A stretch of DNA of 64,000 bases from Muribaculaceae bacterium Isolate-037 (Harlan) (GTDB taxonomy: Bacteria; Bacteroidota; Bacteroidia; Bacteroidales; Muribaculaceae). Positions 27,601-36,600 of the stretch are shown here, one piece after another. Positions within the stretch are counted from its first letter, which is position 1. Each line of letters starts with the position of its first letter. The position numbers and the translations under genes are program-made. The notes below the pieces were generated by a model that did not search any database, was not told the DNA's origin, and was given only the letters and a program-made list of their open reading frames with translations. The stretch spans positions 124,001 through 188,000 of the forward strand of contig RIAZ01000003.1 in assembly GCA_003762615.1 (NCBI GenBank). The letters are read 5' to 3'.

Positions 27601-28191
27601 TTATTTTTTTAATTCGATATATTCAGTATAAGTTATTTTGGTATGTGGATTGGTGCTTACTACTTCTTGCCGGATAGCTTTGCACCCCCACTTGATAAAC
27701 CAAAACTTTTTCGGTACCCGGTGGATAATCTGCTTGATAGTGTCACAAGAAACAACATCAAGCTCAACATCACGCCCCCGGATTTCTCCAGCAACGTTAA
27801 CCCACGGGTCTTGCCACCTTAGCACCTTGAGGCTATCAAGCAATCCATCACGATATACAATGCTGTCCCGGATTTCAGTAACAACCTTAACCTCGGTCTG
27901 CGTTGCAGTCGTGGCGGCGGCTTGTAAGCGTTTTACTTTTATATTCAAGTCGTGTGCCGTCTGGCAAACGTCTTGATAATTGCGCTCCAGCTCGGAATAG
28001 GTAAGCTCCAACTTTTGAACTGAGGCGGCAGACTTGCCGGCTTCGGTTTCGTAGTAGTCGGCTCTTTCCATTAGGGACGTGTTGTTGGCGGTCAAACGCT
28101 CATTTTCGCTTGTGAGCTTTTTGTTGGTAGCGCATACGGAAATTAGCATAAGACACAACCCCATTATAATGGCTGCTATCCACCCTTTCAT
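27601..28191 (-). CDS. Membrane-anchored coiled-coil protein of the lysis cassette (spanin-like candidate)
   Basis: This 196-aa protein has an N-terminal membrane segment (about 3-22, WIAAIIMGLCLMLISVC) and then a long coiled coil (about 25-100) of the kind seen in inner-membrane spanins. The C-terminal half is beta-rich and charged. The ATG at 28191 overlaps the amidase stop by four bases (ATGA), so the two are translationally coupled. Holin-like, endolysin and this protein in one run recall holin-endolysin-Rz cassettes. A spanin role is inferred from topology and position. I recognise similar proteins in Bacteroides prophages but no experimental function. Confidence 0.6.
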   Translation of the reverse strand: MKGWIAAIIMGLCLMLISVCATNKKLTSENERLTANNTSLMERADYYETEAGKSAASVQKLELTYSELERNYQDVCQTAHDLNIKVKRLQAAATTATQTEVKVVTEIRDSIVYRDGLLDSLKVLRWQDPWVNVAGEIRGRDVELDVVSCDTIKQIIHRVPKKFWFIKWGCKAIRQEVVSTNPHTKITYTEYIELKK

Positions 28192-28838
28192 CGGCCTATG
28201 GATTTAAGGTATTTTACTACGCCCTCAACGTGGAGCGCAACGATAGAGCTTTTGCCATGCTCGGATAGCAAGTAGTCCACATCGGCCTTGTTGTCTTGGA
28301 AAAGATTCTCTGTAAGGACGGCAGGGCATTTGGTCTTTTGGAGAATGTAAAAAGCCTCCTCAAAATCCGGGTCTCCGTCCGTCATGTCGGTACGGATAGG
28401 ACGCTGCTTGCCGTCATAATCACCGGCGGCCTTACGATTTGGGAAGTCCGCTATGTAGTCTGCAAGAGCTTCGTTGGCGGCATTGTAGAGAGCGGTTGCG
28501 AGGGGGTCGGCCTTTGTCTGTCCTTTACTTGTGTAAGCACACCAGCCACCAGCTTTTAGCCAAGAACCATTGCCGGCGGCGTTGCAGTGTACGGATATAA
28601 GGATAACATTGGCGGCACCAAACTTGCCGCATATTTCATTCACTCGGCGGGCGCGTTCAGCGAGGGCTATGTCAGATTCCTCGGTTACTATGCGCTGCGC
28701 GTCATACCCACGCGCTTTAAGCTCGCTTTCTATGCGGGTCGCAATCTCGCGGGCATACTTGTATTCAAGCAATCGCCCATCGGGGCTACGCTTGCCTTTT
28801 GTGTCGGCACCGTGGCCGTTGTCTATTAAGATTTTCAT
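28188..28838 (-). CDS. N-acetylmuramoyl-L-alanine amidase (endolysin)
   Basis: This 216-aa zinc amidase of the Amidase_3 type cleaves the bond between MurNAc and L-Ala in peptidoglycan at the end of the lytic cycle. Typical motifs are present: DNGHG near the N-terminus (His9 ligand), SVHCNAAGNG in the middle (second His), and TENLF near the C-terminus (catalytic Glu). No signal peptide or cell-wall-binding domain is present, so export depends on a holin. It overlaps both neighbours by four bases. Confidence 0.9.
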   Translation of the reverse strand: MKILIDNGHGADTKGKRSPDGRLLEYKYAREIATRIESELKARGYDAQRIVTEESDIALAERARRVNEICGKFGAANVILISVHCNAAGNGSWLKAGGWCAYTSKGQTKADPLATALYNAANEALADYIADFPNRKAAGDYDGKQRPIRTDMTDGDPDFEEAFYILQKTKCPAVLTENLFQDNKADVDYLLSEHGKSSIVALHVEGVVKYLKSIGR

Positions 28839-29434
28839 TCGTGATTCATTCTGTGGTAAAAATCAATTTTTATTCTCTCATAAACAGCTTGCACATTGGT
28901 GTAGGCGCGTCCGTGATTTATGGTGTCGCTATATACTTCACGCTCTACAACCTCAGCCACCCATTCCACCCAATCCGGGTTTATGTATGAGGATAGCTTT
29001 TTTCCACGATAGTTGAAACAGTCAAAGCGACTATTCCTGTCCTCATGGATATTAAGTATGAGCGTGTGTATTTTGGTGCGTGTAGCGTCCTTATCTATAA
29101 TGTGGTTTTCCTCACGCACTTTCTTTATTATGCGACACACCTTTTCAATGGCAAGGTCAAAGAACACGCCGGTTGTGTGCTTTATTCTAAGCTGCGTTTC
29201 GGGACGCAAGCCCTCGGATATGTCTGTGAGCATATCATTTTGTTTCCGGGTTTCTACAAGTAGGTCGTTTACCATTTGGGTATTGCCCTTAATCATGTTG
29301 TCGATGATAGACTTAAACCAACGGAAACAAGCCACCCATAATAGAGCGGAGAGCAAAAGGAAAAAGGCGGCAGTGATAGCCATCATGCCTAATTCGCTTA
29401 TGCCGTGGGCTACTGTCATTGCTTCGTCTGTCAT
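28835..29434 (-). CDS. Single-span membrane protein, holin-position candidate
   Basis: This 199-aa protein has one clear membrane segment (about 17-38, MAITAAFFLLLSALLWVACF) followed by a short coiled coil and a soluble helical domain. It directly precedes the amidase with a four-base overlap, the usual place of a holin or a holin regulator. It is large for a holin, and the cytoplasmic domain could be regulatory. I do not recognise the family. Confidence 0.5.
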   Translation of the reverse strand: MTDEAMTVAHGISELGMMAITAAFFLLLSALLWVACFRWFKSIIDNMIKGNTQMVNDLLVETRKQNDMLTDISEGLRPETQLRIKHTTGVFFDLAIEKVCRIIKKVREENHIIDKDATRTKIHTLILNIHEDRNSRFDCFNYRGKKLSSYINPDWVEWVAEVVEREVYSDTINHGRAYTNVQAVYERIKIDFYHRMNHE

Positions 29435-29817
29435 CGGCCTCGCTTTTTACCTCGTTTGTAGAAAGAGAAATTATCTCGGTCAGCGGTGGTTATCTCCGTG
29501 TTAGGGGCAAACACGTTAAAACCAAACATATTGCCATAGCTTACCACCTTGATAACTGCGCGAAAAGGAAAACGACGGTTTGTATTGCAAAATACATTCC
29601 TTAGCTTTTTGCTATCGGTGAAAAACGCGGATTTAGCCGCGCCCTCACCATAGGCGATAAGTAGGCGGTCGCCATTCTCGGTTGCCATTGTCTTACACCC
29701 GGTGAACATCGTTACCTCGTTGATAACTGCGTCAATCGGGGTATAGTCGCAATCGAAAAGGTCGGAGCCGGCGGCGGATTCGTCCTCAACGAAATCCTCT
29801 ACATACTCATCGTTCAT
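29431..29817 (-). CDS. Hypothetical phage protein, acidic N-terminus
   Basis: This 128-aa protein is not recognised. The first 30 residues are very acidic (MNDEYVEDFVEDESAAG), the middle is beta-rich, and the end is strongly basic (FYKRGKKRGR). It overlaps both neighbours by four bases, so it is expressed with the DGR and lysis genes. No membrane segment or known motif is seen. Confidence 0.6.
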   Translation of the reverse strand: MNDEYVEDFVEDESAAGSDLFDCDYTPIDAVINEVTMFTGCKTMATENGDRLLIAYGEGAAKSAFFTDSKKLRNVFCNTNRRFPFRAVIKVVSYGNMFGFNVFAPNTEITTADRDNFSFYKRGKKRGR

Positions 29818-30242
29818 AAGTCTATCGGGATATTAAGGGTGCTACAATCGCTATCCACCATATTGCGGATAGCAAGGCGGTCTTTGAGGAAAGCCTCGTA
29901 GGGCTTTTTGTAATCATCGGGGAGTAGCCCCAGCACTGCGCTTTGGTATTCGTTTACCAGTTTGCTCTCAGTGTTAGCGGGGTACTTTGCCGAAAGCAAG
30001 GTGCTGAAAATGTTGTCGGCTGTGGTAGGATATTCCACGCGGAGGCTGTCATACTGATAGCGTTTGCCGGTTGCAGTCTTTGGGTCATCGGTAACGGTTA
30101 CACCACCCATTTCATCTTCGACCACATCAACCTCAACAATGTTGTGGTTGTAGAGAACTGTACCTTGACCGTTGTTGTAGGGGTCAATTACTTGCGGGCG
30201 CGTCTGCGAGAGCAGCCCGATTGATAAAATACTTTTGTCCAT
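29814..30242 (-). CDS. Hypothetical protein overlapping the DGR reverse-transcriptase gene
   Basis: This 142-aa soluble protein is not recognised. Its first 59 bp overlap the end of the reverse-transcriptase gene in another frame, so translation is probably coupled. The DGR lacks an obvious Avd gene (a roughly 120-aa, four-helix basic protein). This protein is acidic and does not look like Avd, so I do not assign that role. Its C-terminal half is helical and rich in charged residues. Confidence 0.6.
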   Translation of the reverse strand: MDKSILSIGLLSQTRPQVIDPYNNGQGTVLYNHNIVEVDVVEDEMGGVTVTDDPKTATGKRYQYDSLRVEYPTTADNIFSTLLSAKYPANTESKLVNEYQSAVLGLLPDDYKKPYEAFLKDRLAIRNMVDSDCSTLNIPIDL

Positions 30243-31407
30243 TTTGAATTACGGTATTAAAGATGTTTTGTTTATGTTGCTCACTACATCTTAACGCCCA
30301 GCCATATTCAGACGGGAACAGATGCTTTATGTCCGTTTCGTTGTGGATAGGATTGTTTCGTGCAACCTTGATAGATTTCTTATAAAATCTCAAAAGTATG
30401 CTCTTGCGCATCAAAACTCCGTGGTGATTTTGTTTGAAACCCACATAGTCAATGCTCCTATCATCAACCGGGAAAATCTGCCAATTCTTTTTGAACTCCA
30501 CTTTTAACTCAGCCGCCAGATAAAGCCCTGCCATATCGAGAACGAAATGCAGTGCCTCCGAACTTTCAGAGAGAAACACCATATCGTCCATGTAGCGGAA
30601 ATAATAGAGCTTGCACCCGAAAAGCCGCCTAACCAACGCCGCCAACTCCTCAACAACCCAGTGGTCGAAATATGCGAAATAGAGATTGGCGAGATATTGG
30701 CTTGTGTAGTTGCCGATTGGCAAACCTTTTTCTTTACCGTTGCTATCAATAATCTTATCTAACAGCCTCAAAAGTTGCTCATCTGCAATGGTTATGCGGA
30801 TAATCAATTTGAGTGCGGCATGGTCTATGTTGTCGTAGCATTTCTTAATGTCCGTCTTGAGGCACATTCGAGTGCCTTTCTTATCACGCATAAGGGCGTG
30901 TCGCACATCAAGCATACATTTGTGGGTGCCGCGCCCCTTAATGCAAGAGTATGTATTCTTTATAAAAATGTGGGTCCAGTGTTGCCCCAACACGTTTATA
31001 ATGCAATGATGTATAATCCTATCTGGAAAGAACGGCGCAATCATTATTTCGCGCTCTTTCGGGTCGTGGATTTTCTTTGTGCGATATTCGCCCGGCTTAT
31101 ACGTTTCATATCTTAACATATACCAAAGAGCGTACATATTCTCCAATATGTTTCCATTGAACCGCTTTATGTCGGAATGGTCGCCTTTGCCTTTCTGTGC
31201 CTTGTATTGTGCAGAGCAAAGGTTGTCATTGGTATAAAGCAGCCAGTATATATTGCGTAGCTTTTTGGTCGGCGAGCAAAAGAGTTTGCTTGTGTTACCA
31301 ATATAAAGCCCGCAATCCTCAAAGTCGGAGTATTGGGAGAGGTATGTATGCGGTTTGTCGCTCATTGTGCCGTTAGTCAAAAACAGAGCTTTGGATTTCC
31401 TACTCAC
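30184..31407 (-). CDS. Reverse transcriptase of a diversity-generating retroelement
   Basis: This 407-aa RT copies the template repeat RNA with errors at adenines to diversify the tail-protein gene. Motif A is LKTDIKKCYDNID (Asp186), the DGR/group-II-like motif is GLPIGNYTSQ (228-237), and the catalytic box is YMDD (272-275). The I/LGxxxSQ motif, in place of the QG of retroviral enzymes, is typical of DGR RTs. There is no maturase or endonuclease domain. Position is classical: variable gene, template repeat, RT, all on one strand. The reported start is a GTG; an ATG at 31365 (MSDKPHTYL) is an equally good start and gives 393 aa. Confidence 0.95.
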   Translation of the reverse strand: MSRKSKALFLTNGTMSDKPHTYLSQYSDFEDCGLYIGNTSKLFCSPTKKLRNIYWLLYTNDNLCSAQYKAQKGKGDHSDIKRFNGNILENMYALWYMLRYETYKPGEYRTKKIHDPKEREIMIAPFFPDRIIHHCIINVLGQHWTHIFIKNTYSCIKGRGTHKCMLDVRHALMRDKKGTRMCLKTDIKKCYDNIDHAALKLIIRITIADEQLLRLLDKIIDSNGKEKGLPIGNYTSQYLANLYFAYFDHWVVEELAALVRRLFGCKLYYFRYMDDMVFLSESSEALHFVLDMAGLYLAAELKVEFKKNWQIFPVDDRSIDYVGFKQNHHGVLMRKSILLRFYKKSIKVARNNPIHNETDIKHLFPSEYGWALRCSEQHKQNIFNTVIQNGQKYFINRAALADAPASN

Positions 31408-31493
31408 ACTGTCTTAATCACTATTTTTTTACCAAGAGGTAAGGTGTCGGCGGTCAACAGTCTGGAAATATCTTATTCAAGAAAGTCGAAACC

Positions 31494-31607
31494 ACGGTAA
31501 AAGCGGAACGCCCCATTCGCATTCGTCCACGAGCTACGATTATTCGCATTCAGATAACCGAAACCCGCATTCGCGCCATTGTTCGCATTGGCAGACAGGA
31601 GGGCACC
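31494..31607 (-). repeat. DGR template repeat (TR)
   Basis: This 114-bp copy of the variable repeat lies in the non-coding gap between target gene and RT, offset 232 bp from the VR. Read in the frame of the VR it holds nine Asn codons (AAT/AAC), the codon that adenine mutagenesis can turn into the widest set of amino acids without producing a stop. It differs from the VR at 14 positions, 12 of them adenines in the TR. Confidence 0.95.
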
Positions 31608-31719
31608 CCTGACCGCCGACACCCGTATTTCGTTTTGCGTTAATTCGTTTTATTCCATTGTCTTATGTGTTTAATTGATAATATTTTCGTTGCTCCGTGT
31701 ACCGTTGGTTTGCAGTCCG

Positions 31720-33096
31720 TTAAAAACGGCACAAGCGGAACGCCCCATACGCACGCGTCCACGAGCTACGACGATTCGCATCCAGAGAACCGAAACCCGC
31801 ATGCGCGCCATGGTACGCATATGCAGACAGGAGGGCACCGTACCAACCATTAGCGGTTGCTTTTGCTATGCGCCAAAAATAATCGCACATTCCTTGATTC
31901 GAAGCACCACCTACACTTGTAGGTAGTGTAAAGCCATCATACGAAAAGCCAAAATTCCAGATATAGCCCTCAGTAGTAGGCAACTCTGTGATAGGAACAT
32001 ATCCGTCTGGAATAGAGGTTGCCGTATCGCTTGGTGAGGCGAATTTCGTAGGGTCTGTGCAACCGTAAGCTGTGCAATGTCCGGGGGCATCGGCTGTTTC
32101 GGGTGAACAGTGAACAAGCAAGTCATCGGCAAGCAGCCAAAGATATTCATAGGGTAATTCAAGCCCGCGATAAGAGAGGCACTGTACCACCTTATCGCCG
32201 CCGGTCCACCCCTTAATAGTGTAGGATATGCGGCCGGTGTTGTTACCGAGCGGTGCAGTAACTCCACAAGGCACAAACGGATAATAGCCACCGCCCCATG
32301 TATTCCATTGGTCGGCATTTGCCACGGGACCGCTACCTAAGCCGCCTTGATGAAAGCCATCGGCTGTAAGCGTTTCGTTGTATGCGTCTTGGCAATGGAG
32401 CGAGGCATATTCGATACGCTGGAGCCAACCGATTTCCATATAGGCACGAGCAACGCCTAAGTGAGTGCCATTCTTGCAAAATGGCCGCGCTCCAGCCTTT
32501 GAGATTGACGTGCGAGGCATACCGAGCTGAGAGTTGTATTTGCCGTCTTTGGCCGCTGCGCCCGCGCCATTACCTCCACGGAAATTAGCCGCGTTGGGGA
32601 GTAAGGAAATGAAGCCATTCGCATCACGCAAAAGCTCATCGTCTGCGCCCCACTGGAGCCAGCAACCGGAAACAGCAATAGAGTTAGCAATGTCGATTGT
32701 GGCACACCACGGAGATAGTGTTTTACGGCTCATGCGTACAAATCCGGGCAAAGCATATTCAGAAATGCACATAGCCCACCTTGTACCCTCAACTTCAAAG
32801 CGGCAAAAGTATTCGGGCTTTTCCAACATCACGTTTCCATCCGTGGTGTCGAGCTTTGCAGTTGCACCAGAATCCTTTTTACGGGAATCGTTCTGGTGGA
32901 GATAGTATTTAACGGAGCCGTCCGTGTTTTCCACGAAACGCCTCAGCTTTTTCTGGATAGGTAGTGTGCGGTGCAAGTCCATATTACCAATGCGAGTGAG
33001 CTTATAGTCCTTGCTGGTAAAATCGCCTTGCACACCATACCACATATCGTAGGGGTATTGCGGCTTAGTGGAGCCGCTGCCTAAGATTAAGCCCAT
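31720..33096 (-). CDS. DGR-diversified phage receptor-binding protein (C-type-lectin-like C-terminus)
   Basis: This 458-aa protein is the variable target of the retroelement and most likely a tail-tip adhesin that selects host surface receptors. The C-terminal 38 residues are encoded by the variable repeat up to four codons before the end. The preceding 150 residues (GYIWNFGFSYDGF, YFWRIAKATANGWYGALLSA) plus the end GAFR look like the CLec fold used by DGR variable proteins. The variable residues now read Tyr, Tyr, His, His, Ser, Asp, Arg, Arg, Tyr and Cys at template Asn or Tyr positions. The N-terminal 60 residues probably attach to the tail. It follows the 93-aa gene by 11 bp. Confidence 0.9.
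   Translation of the reverse strand: MGLILGSGSTKPQYPYDMWYGVQGDFTSKDYKLTRIGNMDLHRTLPIQKKLRRFVENTDGSVKYYLHQNDSRKKDSGATAKLDTTDGNVMLEKPEYFCRFEVEGTRWAMCISEYALPGFVRMSRKTLSPWCATIDIANSIAVSGCWLQWGADDELLRDANGFISLLPNAANFRGGNGAGAAAKDGKYNSQLGMPRTSISKAGARPFCKNGTHLGVARAYMEIGWLQRIEYASLHCQDAYNETLTADGFHQGGLGSGPVANADQWNTWGGGYYPFVPCGVTAPLGNNTGRISYTIKGWTGGDKVVQCLSYRGLELPYEYLWLLADDLLVHCSPETADAPGHCTAYGCTDPTKFASPSDTATSIPDGYVPITELPTTEGYIWNFGFSYDGFTLPTSVGGASNQGMCDYFWRIAKATANGWYGALLSAYAYHGAHAGFGSLDANRRSSWTRAYGAFRLCRF
31726..31839 (-). repeat. DGR variable repeat (VR)
   Basis: This 114-bp repeat forms the 3-prime end of the target gene and stops six bases before its stop codon. Mismatches to the TR: 12 at template adenines (A to T, C or G), plus one C to A and one T to G near the two borders. 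The conserved GGGGCGTTCCGC stretch near its 3-prime end is the likely initiation-of-homing region. Confidence 0.95.
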
Positions 33097-33107
33097 AGTG
33101 TTACGGT

Positions 33108-33389
33108 TTAATAGGGGTTATCGCTTGCACCCCAATAAATCTCATATTTGGCGGTGTCGATTGCGTTGGGGGGCAAAGCCACAATCTTACCGGGAGTCCA
33201 ATCACCCACAGGCACGGGGAAATCGCCTATCTCCTTGTCACAAATAAGGCGGCATTGTATGAGAGTATCATTCTCAACAACACCCGTTTTGGAACGTAGG
33301 TAGATAGAGAATGGCAGACTTTCGGGTAGTCGAAAGCCTTTGGAGAGGTCTTTTATACGACCCTTTGCTACTATTCTTACATCTTCCAT
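33108..33389 (-). CDS. Hypothetical tail protein preceding the DGR target
   Basis: This 93-aa beta-rich protein has no signal peptide (MEDVRIVAKGRIKDLSKGF...). It ends with YEIYWGASDNPY. It is not recognised. Placement between the tail tip and the variable adhesin gene suggests a small fibre subunit, connector or chaperone for the adhesin. This is inference from position. Confidence 0.6.
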   Translation of the reverse strand: MEDVRIVAKGRIKDLSKGFRLPESLPFSIYLRSKTGVVENDTLIQCRLICDKEIGDFPVPVGDWTPGKIVALPPNAIDTAKYEIYWGASDNPY

Positions 33390-33435
33390 ATTGTTAACTG
33401 GGTAAATTCAACTGCAAATATACAAAATAATGTGT

Positions 33436-33666
33436 TCATAGAACACATATTAGGATATAAATAATTGCCATTTGAAGCATTTGCCCCACAATACCGCCTA
33501 ATATTGTGGCTAAGAGGTCAAGCCAATCCCACACTCCACCATGCGCCTTATCCTTAAACTCCATGCCGGCGGCAAGTCCACCGACAAAGAGAATAGTGAG
33601 GATAATAGCGCATGGTATAGCGTAAAGAAAATGCTTGAGGCGGTTGCTTTCAGTAATCCAGCTCAT
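33436..33666 (-). CDS. Small two-span membrane protein
   Basis: This 76-aa protein has two or three hydrophobic stretches: about 11-34 (LYAIPCAIILTILFVGGLAAG) and 47-75 (WLDLLATILGGIVGQMLQMAIIYIL), separated by a short charged loop. The glycine pattern resembles a packed helix pair. Similar small proteins occur in Bacteroides prophage tail regions. It could be a holin or a tail-associated membrane protein. It begins 2 bp after the stop of the tail-tip gene. Confidence 0.6.
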   Translation of the reverse strand: MSWITESNRLKHFLYAIPCAIILTILFVGGLAAGMEFKDKAHGGVWDWLDLLATILGGIVGQMLQMAIIYILICVL

Positions 33667-33668
33667 TG

Positions 33669-36600
33669 TTACGTTATTAGTTTAGTCCAACTTGTCCCGT
33701 TTTTGGAAACGGAAATATCACTACTCGTTACTCGAAAGTGGTAGTTACCTATTTTCACCGCTAATCCATCGGTAGAGTGCATTCGTAGATAATTAGCGTT
33801 GTATATTGCCATGAAGCCATCTTTAGCAATAATCATTTCGGTTTTTGCCGTGATAGCCCAAATAGCTTGTGTCGCAAAGGTAAATTTACCGCTATAATCG
33901 GTATATAGCGTTTGGTCTATTGTTCCATTGAACGACACTTTTATACGACCTTTCTTGGGTATGGTTATCTTTGCCGTGCTACTATCTTTGAGAGAAACAC
34001 TGCCAATTGTTTGCCATTGAGTACCTACTTTTAGAAAAGCCGTTGCCGATAAAGAGCAATCTAACCATTCGTATTGTGTGGAATTTGTGCGTTTTACACC
34101 ACAACTGAATTGAATACTACTTAGGTCTAACAATGTGTTATCTTCAGCTATATCAAATTCAATATAGGCGTATAAGGAATCGTGCATATCATCTTCATGG
34201 TCATCACGCCCATAATAGCACCAGACATCTTCCTCAAAGCTCACCTCCCAATTAGTTGTGCCTGTATATGTTGCATCGCCTCCAGTAGCTTTGATAATTA
34301 CATCTTCATGACTGGAAGCACCACCAACACTTGGCAAAGAGCTTGGAGTAAGTCTTAATCGTTGAATACCGTCATCATCAAAACCGAGCAATTCTCGACC
34401 TACGATATTTAGCCAACCAAGTTTTGCACTTGCTCCGTCAAAGACTGCGCTTCCTGCTCCAAATGAGGCGATATTCTTTAATCCGTCAAGAAAGAAATTA
34501 GGAACACCGTTTGTCTGGCTTTGGCTTTCAAGTCTTTCATTGCGAAAAATAAGATTTGCGATATTGGCATTTTCAGCAAATAAGAACCCGGTAGCTATTG
34601 CTTCAAACTCCGCTCCAAAATCATTCCATTTCGCTGTGTTTGTTGGCAATACGTTATAAAATGTTCCCGCATCAGTACGAGCAACATAATAATGATTATT
34701 GTACTTTACGACATCAACACGTTTATCAGAGCCAACGTATGATTTTGAACTACTATATATGCCACGAAATACAAGAGCGGGACCAACATCACCATCTTTA
34801 CCCGGAGTACCGTCCACACCATCATAGGGGGTTACACGAATCGGAGTAGTCCAATTCGCCCTCAAGGCATTGGTTTCTCCATTGATTTTTGCAGTAGTGA
34901 GCCAAAGATATTGCAAGCTGCCAACAGAGGGCATTACAGTTGTCCAGTCACTGCCGGGGTTTCTATCGCTGGCGGTAAATGCCTTTCCATGCGATAACTT
35001 GCCGCCACTCACAGCATAGCGATATTCGGTAAAATCGCCATTCTTTCCGTCATCGCCTTTTTCTCCGTTCAATGGCAACACCATCCATAACACAGGTGTA
35101 GAAAACGCGCCCCATTTACCATCTTTCTTTTTACGAACACTTTCATATTCGTATCGGTAGGCATTTGTTACTCCTGTTGGGTTATCAGACCAACCCTTGC
35201 GAATACTCCAATCCACAGATATAATCCAAAACTGGCCGCTCTTGGCTATTGGAGTTTCGGTTGTTGTGGTTACAACACATTCATAATAATTACCATCAGC
35301 ACCAATAACGACATCGCCACGCTTGTACTCCTTGCCGACAATGTGTGTTTCGGTAGTAAGCGGTGGTACATAGTCATCAACATAAGCATCACTACCCGGA
35401 GTTGCAGGGGTCGTTTCGCTACCCATAAGGCGATATATGCGCTCCACATCGGGAGTGTCAATAGAGAATGGCACAGGGTCGCTCCAAGATACGATTTTTC
35501 CATCAGAGCCGATTGTTCCAACCGACATCCAGCAATTTTGAGGGGTGACAATGCGATAACGTCCGCAATCATTAAATCTCTCATTGGAGCTGTCTTTGGC
35601 GTAAGCTACATCAACGAAATGTGTGCCGGCTGTGGGGATAGGTAGATATACAACTTTCTTAACCTCATCACCACTAATGCGGTCGAAATAGTTTGCAGTT
35701 CTGGTAAGCCCCTCGGTGTCAAGTTTGCCAACAAGCACGAAGTCAAAGCCACTTTCACTTGAAGCCCATAGCTCAATTGCGAGTAGTTGGTTTGGTTTGC
35801 TTGTAGTAAATGTAAGCCTGTTTGTCGATATGCCATTGGCCGCGACAGCCGGAGATTTATAATAGCCATCCTTGAGGGTGAAAGCTGTGCCATGTGTGAC
35901 TTTGATTGTGTCATTATCGGGGGTATCACTCCAGCCCGTGGGGTTAGGGTCTATTCCCGTTGGCTTTGCTGGCTTATCATATCCATAGCGGTATACCAAT
36001 TTATTACCCGCGCCATTAACCCCGTCTATGCCCTTTGCCGCAACTTCCCAATACACAGATTCAGTAGGCTTGTGACCTTTTGTCGGTGTATTGTGAATGT
36101 AACGATAGGTTGCAATCGCGCCTTTCTCATCGGTATAGCTTACCTCATCATTCTTGTAGTATGTGTAATTGACGTTCCATACGCCACGATATACGCCCAA
36201 CGGTGCAACATCGCCACTCTCACTAATAACACTTACGTTTTTGAGAGTTATAGTGTTGTTTCGGCTCACATTCCAATCGATAGAACTTGACCTATCGCCT
36301 ATGCGGAATTTATTACCGTCTAAGTCCAGATAGCACTCTCCATCACTCGTAATAATGCGCCCCGTGGTTATAGTATTGCCGTTTATGCGCGTAAATCCAT
36401 AAGTGGTTGTGAAATCACGGAAGTTGTCATCTGCGTAGAGCGTTGAAAGAATACCCACAAGGAAATAGTAATTGTTTGGGTCATCGGTCGGCTCAAACTT
36501 ATATTGCGTCTGGGTCATTATCCATGTGCCACTCTCTCCAGTCTTAGAGCATTTGGCAAAGAGATAATATCCGGCATTGCTTGGCAATTCAAATGTGAGT

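Noticed and set aside
30184..31407. RT as part of a retron or a group II intron
   Set aside because: No maturase/endonuclease domain or msr-msd-like structure; a TR/VR pair with adenine-specific differences fits a DGR.
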